From NCBI GenBank assembly GCA_050251415.1, contig JBFWMT010000053.1:1-18231 (forward strand): a stretch of 18,231 nucleotides of DNA, given 5' to 3'. Each line of letters opens with the position of its first letter. Positions within the stretch are counted from its first letter, which is position 1. Both the position numbers and the translations under genes were made by a program. The notes beneath the pieces are model-generated. The model saw only the letters and a list, made by a program, of their open reading frames with translations. It made no database searches and was not told the DNA's origin. Shown here piece by piece: positions 14,646 to 18,231 of the stretch. The stretch comes from UBA8514 sp050251415 (GTDB taxonomy: Bacteria > Bacillota > Clostridia > Lachnospirales > Anaerotignaceae).

Positions 14646-14930
14646 ATGGAAAGAGAAGCTCTTTTAAAAACACTTACAGAGCTTGATTTTATGGCAACAG
14701 ATTTAGCTCTTTTTCTTAACACTCATCCAACACATGAAGATGCCATTGCAATGTATAATAAAATTATTAAAGCTGCTGATACTGTTCGCACAAAATACGA
14801 AAAAGTTGCCGGCCCAGTATGTGGTAGCAGAAGCATAAACCGTTGTGAAGACAAATGGCAGTGGGACGATTGCCCATGGCCATGGCAATGTTCTTTTAAT
14901 TTTGAAGCTCCCAAAGCGAGGTGTAAATAA
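14646..14930 (+). CDS. cotJB: Spore coat protein CotJB
   Basis: A 94-residue protein with the CotJB pattern: LLKTLTELDFMATDLALFLNTHP (helix, about 5-28), HEDAIAMYNK, then the tryptophan-rich tail WQWDDCPWPWQ (about 75-85). It is needed with CotJA and CotJC for a coat sub-structure in Bacillus. Here four cysteines occur in the last third (CGS, RCED, DCPW, QCSF), plus one at the very end, more than I expect for the family. GGAAGGAGG lies about 6 bp before the ATG. The cotJC start follows its stop directly with no gap. Confidence 0.92.
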   Translation: MEREALLKTLTELDFMATDLALFLNTHPTHEDAIAMYNKIIKAADTVRTKYEKVAGPVCGSRSINRCEDKWQWDDCPWPWQCSFNFEAPKARCK

Positions 14931-15047
14931 ATGTGGATCTATGAAAAAAAGCTTGAATTCCCCGTTAAAATAAAAACTCCTGATGCCCGTCTTGCTAAAA
15001 TTATGATAGAACAGTATGGTGGTGCATATGGCAATTTGATATGCTAA
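14931..15047 (+). pseudogene. cotJC: Truncated CotJC (N-terminal 38 codons only)
   Basis: The frame opens with ATG immediately after the cotJB stop, with GAGGTG as ribosome site. MWIYEKKLEFPVKIKTPDARLAK... and EQYGGAYGNL match the N-terminus of CotJC, a manganese-catalase-family coat protein of about 190 residues. After GNL the frame reads ICstop. No catalase residues (the Glu/His ligands) follow in any frame before the next gene, so about 150 residues are missing. The likely cause is a deletion with its junction near 15035-15047. The short peptide cannot be an enzyme; whether it is still made is unknown. Confidence 0.85.
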
Positions 15048-15127
15048 AAACAACGCTTACTGCACACCTTATGTAATGCTGTTTTCACGTAATATCAAAA
15101 CCACTCCACCCTTTGTGTGTTTTCATT

Positions 15128-15571
15128 TTATTGAATTTTTTCACTATTAATTATCTCTTGCGCTTCCTCTATCTTCATATGTTTTTTTATTATTATAGCT
15201 AGCCAAATATTGTAAGCTAATGCACTCAATATCAAAATTAATAGAAGCCATTCCGTCACCCATTCCACTTCAGGAAATAATAGTGCAACTGCACAACCTA
15301 ATGCAATTAAAATATATCCTCCATAGGGTGCCACTGGTTCAAATTTTCCAAACAGCTTACGGTAAACCCTTTTCATTTTTGCTTCCCTTTTTTTCTCCTT
15401 ATCATATTCTTCTTTTGAAATTGAAATAGAAATTCCTTTTAAAACTAAATATGCAAAAATTATCAAATAAAAAAAATCAGTTACCTCGTTAAAGTGTAAT
15501 AATATATATATAATGGCACCACCGCCACCAAAAATAGATACTAATAGGTCTTTCCAACTATATATTTTCAT
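15128..15571 (-). CDS. Hypothetical four-helix membrane protein
   Basis: A 147-residue protein I do not recognise. Hydrophobic segments lie near residues 7-24 (LLVSIFGGGGAIIYILLHF), 28-45, 78-98 and 104-128. A basic loop between helices 2 and 3 (KEEYDKEKKREAKMKRVYRKLF) is probably cytoplasmic. I chose the ATG at 15571 (MKIYSWKD) because GGAGG lies 6 bp upstream; an ATG 21 bp earlier has no ribosome site. It sits exactly where the rest of cotJC should be, but on the opposite strand, and has its own promoter. It may have arrived with the event that removed cotJC; this is inference. Confidence 0.75.
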   Translation of the reverse strand: MKIYSWKDLLVSIFGGGGAIIYILLHFNEVTDFFYLIIFAYLVLKGISISISKEEYDKEKKREAKMKRVYRKLFGKFEPVAPYGGYILIALGCAVALLFPEVEWVTEWLLLILILSALAYNIWLAIIIKKHMKIEEAQEIINSEKIQ

Positions 15572-15608
15572 AATCAACCTCCAGCTATACAAATACTTCC
15601 TGCCTATT

Positions 15609-15637
15609 ACTATATCACTTTTCTAATTGGCAAGCAA
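15609..15637 (-). promoter_or_regulatory. Promoter of the small membrane protein gene
   Basis: The minus strand has TTGCTT (15632-15637), 17 bp, TATAGT (15609-15614), about 38 bp before the chosen start. Confidence 0.6.
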
Positions 15638-15686
15638 ACTTCATAATACATAAAAACAATCAAACTCAATTTATAAAGATGTTTAC

Positions 15687-15733
15687 CCAAAAAACAAAAC
15701 AGCGGCAATCACTTTTATGTGATACCGCTGTTT
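15687..15733 (-). terminator. Terminator of the amino-acid ABC operon
   Basis: AAACAGCGG-caATCAC (from 15697) and GTGAT-aCCGCTGTTT (to 15733) form a long stem with a small bulge around a ttttat loop. On the minus strand a T-rich tail (TTTTGTTTTTTGGG) follows. It lies about 40 bp after the ATPase stop. Confidence 0.85.
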
Positions 15734-15772
15734 AAAACTCTGACAAATAAAAATATGTTTTTTTTCTACTGT

Positions 15773-16495
15773 TTAGTCCCTTATTATGTTTTTGTATTCC
15801 TCTGACGTCATTTCTTTTGTTATTTTTCCATGTTCAATAAAAAGCACTCTGTCCGACACATCCCTAACAAACTTCTCGTCATGGCTTATTATAAGTATAC
15901 CTATGCCTTTTTCACTTGCTAGGTTTTTTATAATTTTAATCATTTCTACTACTAAAGCTGAATCCAATGCCGCTGTAGGCTCATCAAAGCACAAAAGCTT
16001 AGGGTTGGTAACACAGCTTCTTGCAATGGCAACCCTCTGTTTTTGCCCACCACTAAGCTGTGATGGCTTACTGTTTATCTTTTCTCCAAGACCAAGGCTT
16101 TCAAGCATTTTAACTGCCTCTTCGTTAGCCTGGGTACGTGAAACCTTATAAACATCTGTAAGTGCAATGGTCACATTTTCCAACACCGTCATGTGAGGAA
16201 AAAGATGATATGCTTGAAAAACCATGCCAAGTTCGTGGCGTATAAGTGCCAGTTCACTCTTATTAGCATAAGTTGTAATGCCTTTTTCTGTTTTACAAAT
16301 ATTTTTATCATTTATTGCTATAGAGCCTCTATCACATTTTTCAAGGCCGGTAATGCATCTAAGTACTGTTGTTTTGCCTGCACCGCTTTGCCCAACCAGT
16401 GAAACAATCTCACCACATTCAACATTAAAACTTACATCATTAAGCACAACTGTATCATTAAACGCTTTAAAAAGCCCATCTGCTTGTAACAACAT
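15773..16495 (-). CDS. Polar amino-acid ABC transporter, ATP-binding protein
   Basis: A 240-residue ATPase of the GlnQ/HisP class (about 240 is the family norm). Walker A is GQSGAGKT (35-42), the Q-loop is Q94, the signature is LSGGQKQR (147-154), Walker B is LLCFDEPTAALD with D171/E172, and the H-loop is LIISHDE. It drives the import of an amino acid together with the permease and binding protein upstream. I chose the ATG at 16495 because AGGTG lies 6 bp before it; a GTG three codons earlier directly follows the permease stop and could also be used. Last gene of the operon. Confidence 0.93.
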   Translation of the reverse strand: MLLQADGLFKAFNDTVVLNDVSFNVECGEIVSLVGQSGAGKTTVLRCITGLEKCDRGSIAINDKNICKTEKGITTYANKSELALIRHELGMVFQAYHLFPHMTVLENVTIALTDVYKVSRTQANEEAVKMLESLGLGEKINSKPSQLSGGQKQRVAIARSCVTNPKLLCFDEPTAALDSALVVEMIKIIKNLASEKGIGILIISHDEKFVRDVSDRVLFIEHGKITKEMTSEEYKNIIRD

Positions 16496-16504
16496 ATTTT
16501 TCAC

Positions 16505-17134
16505 CTACTCTTCGTAATTAACCTTTCTCTCTATTCCCTCAAACGCCATGGTAATTATGTATGTAAGCACCAAATATATAACTCCTGCAATTAAATATGG
16601 TACAAGCGTTGCATCTCTTACTGCAATACCTTTGGCATATTTTAAAATATCGCTCCAACCCACTGCATACACCAAAGATGTATCTTTAACAAGCGTTATA
16701 ACCTCATTGCCTATTGATGGCAATGTACGCTTAATAACCTGTGGCAATACTATTTTTAAGTTAATTTGCATAGACGAAAAACCAAGTATGCTTGCAGCCT
16801 CTCTCTGTCCTTTTTCTATGGACTGTATTCCCGAGCGAAAAATTTCGCCAAAATAAGCAGCGTAGTTCAGCACAAAAGCAAAAATAATAGAATTAAATCT
16901 TCCAAATTTTATACCTATACTTGGCAAGCCGAAAAAAATAAACATAATTTGAAGTAGCAGCGGCGTACCTCTAAGCACCCAAATATAAACTTCTGTAACC
17001 TTACTTACCGCTTTAATTTTGGAAAGCCTTAACCCTGCCACCAAAACACCCAACGGTAGTGACAATATAAGTGAAACTAAAAACACACTTAATGTTAAGC
17101 CTAATCCCTCTAAAATTTGAACAAGATAATTCAT
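16505..17134 (-). CDS. Polar amino-acid ABC transporter, permease
   Basis: A 209-residue membrane permease of the HisM/GlnP type. The N-terminal part LGLTLSVFLVSLILSLPLGVLVAGLR starts the hydrophobic core; five segments are visible. RGTPLLLQIMFIFFGLP (about 55-71) and AYFGEIFRSGIQSIEKGQREAASILGFS (about 92-119, the EAA coupling loop) are family signatures. Only one permease gene is present, so it is expected to act as a homodimer. AAGGGG lies 8 bp before the ATG. A 13-bp hairpin separates it from the binding-protein gene. Confidence 0.95.
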   Translation of the reverse strand: MNYLVQILEGLGLTLSVFLVSLILSLPLGVLVAGLRLSKIKAVSKVTEVYIWVLRGTPLLLQIMFIFFGLPSIGIKFGRFNSIIFAFVLNYAAYFGEIFRSGIQSIEKGQREAASILGFSSMQINLKIVLPQVIKRTLPSIGNEVITLVKDTSLVYAVGWSDILKYAKGIAVRDATLVPYLIAGVIYLVLTYIITMAFEGIERKVNYEE

Positions 17135-17173
17135 AGCATTTTCCCCTTTGAACTACATTTCCTAATACGCAAA

Positions 17174-17202
17174 TTTAGCCGCCAAATATTTTGGCAGCCA
17201 AA
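17174..17202 (-). repeat. Intercistronic hairpin between binding protein and permease genes
   Basis: TTTAGCCGCCAAA (17174-17186) and TTTGGCAGCCAAA (17190-17202) pair over 13 positions in RNA, with two G-U pairs and a 3-base loop. No U run follows on the minus strand. The position suggests 3'-end protection of the binding-protein mRNA, a common way to make more binding protein than membrane parts. Confidence 0.65.
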
Positions 17203-17238
17203 TTCAATTGTATATTTGTATATTATGTTATCATTTAT

Positions 17239-18090
17239 TTACTGCAAAATATCCTCTGCAAACCATTTTTCAGATATTTCTTTGCCTTTGCCATTCGCCT
17301 TAATCTCTGTAAGGGCACCATTTATAGCTTCCACCAAAGCGGTATCTTCTTTTCTTGCACCAATGCCATATTCCTCTTCGCCAAAGTTTTCTTCAAGAAC
17401 CTTGTACTCTGTTCCCTCATGCTGAGAAATGTAGTAGCGTATAAGAACTTCATCTGCAACAACTGCATCTGCTCTGCCAGCTTCCATATCAAGCAAACAT
17501 TCTTCATATGTACCAAATGTTACATATTCGCCAAATGTATCCATAATTTCAGGCATTGCCATCATTGCTTCTTCACTGCTGGACTGTGCCTGAGTTGCTA
17601 CAGTTTTGCCACTAAGGTCTGCGAGGGTTTTAATTTCAGAGTCTCCAAGAACAAGTACAATTTGTCTGTTATTAAGGTATGGCTGTGTAAACAGTACCTT
17701 TTCTTTTCTTGCATCTGTAATTGTATAACCATTCCATATAAGGTCAATATTTTTGTTTGTAAGTTCTGTTTCTTTCATTGCCCATTCAATCGGCTGAAAT
17801 TCAACTTCAACACCAATAATTTCACCTGCAGCTTTTGCAAGTTCCACGTCAAAGCCAACAAGTTCATTGCTTTCATCCCTAAAGCCCATAGGCGCAAATG
17901 TATCATCAAGGCCAACTATAACCTTGTCATAACCAATATCATCTGTTGCTGGTTTTTCTGCTTCGCCTTCTGTTTTTTCCTCTGCAGCAGTGGCTGCTGG
18001 TGTTGTTTGGGCTGTTTTTGATGCACAGCCTGTTAATGTGCCAAATACCATTGCGGCTGCTAAGCCCAATGCTAATACTCTCTTTTTCAT
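17239..18090 (-). CDS. Polar amino-acid ABC transporter, substrate-binding lipoprotein
   Basis: A 283-residue periplasmic-binding-protein-family lipoprotein (family 3). Signal peptide with lipobox LTGC (C22), then an alanine/threonine/glutamate-rich linker to about residue 52. The mature fold starts YDKVIVGLDDTFAPMGFRDESNELVGFDVELA; DLIWNGYTITDARKEKVLFTQPY (about 115-137) and the LADLSGKTVATQAQSS segment are ligand-site regions. The Arg of TDARK fits the residue that usually grips the amino-acid carboxylate. The exact amino acid is not readable. AGGAGG lies 6-7 bp before the ATG. First gene of the operon. Confidence 0.94.
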   Translation of the reverse strand: MKKRVLALGLAAAMVFGTLTGCASKTAQTTPAATAAEEKTEGEAEKPATDDIGYDKVIVGLDDTFAPMGFRDESNELVGFDVELAKAAGEIIGVEVEFQPIEWAMKETELTNKNIDLIWNGYTITDARKEKVLFTQPYLNNRQIVLVLGDSEIKTLADLSGKTVATQAQSSSEEAMMAMPEIMDTFGEYVTFGTYEECLLDMEAGRADAVVADEVLIRYYISQHEGTEYKVLEENFGEEEYGIGARKEDTALVEAINGALTEIKANGKGKEISEKWFAEDILQ

Positions 18091-18138
18091 TTAAAAACCT
18101 CCTAAGCTTAATCACCAATTATGTGCTATCGCATTATC

Positions 18139-18167
18139 ATACTAAAGCAGTAACGCAGTTTTGTCAA
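18139..18167 (-). promoter_or_regulatory. Promoter of the amino-acid ABC operon
   Basis: The minus strand has TTGACA (18162-18167), 17 bp, TAGTAT (18139-18144). The leader is only about 40 nt, with a tiny TGC-gata-GCA hairpin and no room for a riboswitch. Confidence 0.75.
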
Positions 18168-18188
18168 GTAATTCAATAAATTTTGCTA

Positions 18189-18217
18189 TTGACTAAATAG
18201 AATATTTCACATAAAAT
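18189..18217 (+). promoter_or_regulatory. Candidate rightward promoter at the window end
   Basis: TTGACT (18189-18194), 17 bp, TAAAAT (18212-18217) on the plus strand. It would serve a gene beyond the window, divergent from the amino-acid ABC operon. Confidence 0.5.
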
Positions 18218-18231
18218 GTATTGTGCATTTA

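Noticed and set aside
17191..18021. 276-codon open frame opposite the amino-acid binding protein gene
   Set aside because: It is antisense to a certain gene, very rich in Cys and Phe from reverse-complement codons, and has no ribosome site.
1..18231. CRISPR arrays, insertion sequences, phage or defence genes
   Set aside because: I found no regularly spaced repeats, transposase, integrase, restriction or toxin genes; most genes are ordinary metabolic, transport or sporulation genes.

Overview
The window comes from a low-GC, spore-forming Gram-positive bacterium, most likely a Clostridia member (Lachnospirales-like). The reasons are AT-rich intergenic DNA, strong AGGAGG ribosome sites, sigma-A promoters of TTGACA/TATAAT type, a T-box leader, a cotJ spore-coat operon and a tRNA gene without an encoded CCA. 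The genus is not resolvable by eye.

Layout from left to right. Positions 1-323 hold three tRNA-Ser(CGA)-like sequences in tandem on the minus strand. One runs off the window edge and two break at or just after the anticodon arm; this looks like a history of site-specific integration. Positions 387-1733 hold a MarR-type regulator and a YihY/BrkB membrane protein, both minus. Positions 1864-7125 are a complete leucine biosynthesis operon, leuA-leuC-leuD-leuB, on the minus strand. It has its own promoter, a leucine T-box (specifier CTC) and a final terminator, and it is interrupted between leuA and leuC by about 280 bp of hairpin-rich DNA. Positions 7226-9773 are a divergent pair: a DUF1576-type membrane protein with a clear internal duplication (minus) and an Ldh-family NAD(P)-dependent 2-hydroxyacid dehydrogenase (plus), sharing a control region with an inverted repeat. 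Positions 10028-13199 are a glycine-betaine importer operon (ATPase with CBS domains, permease, lipoprotein), with a palindrome filling the promoter spacer. Positions 13262-14017 are a GNAT/YoaP protein, followed by tRNA-Pro(CGG). Positions 14339-15047 are a cotJ operon with Cys-rich CotJA and CotJB and a CotJC cut to 38 codons. After an unknown small membrane protein, 15773-18167 hold a polar amino-acid ABC importer (binding protein, permease, ATPase; minus).

Functionally the window joins amino-acid supply (Leu synthesis under tRNA-Leu charging control, amino-acid import), osmoprotection (betaine import), spore coat assembly and a putative 2-hydroxyacid module. No phage genes, CRISPR array, transposase or defence operon is visible. 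The most noteworthy items are the tRNA-Ser halves, the truncated cotJC in a Cys-rich cotJ operon, the duplicated DUF1576 protein with its divergent dehydrogenase, and the structured block inside the leu operon.
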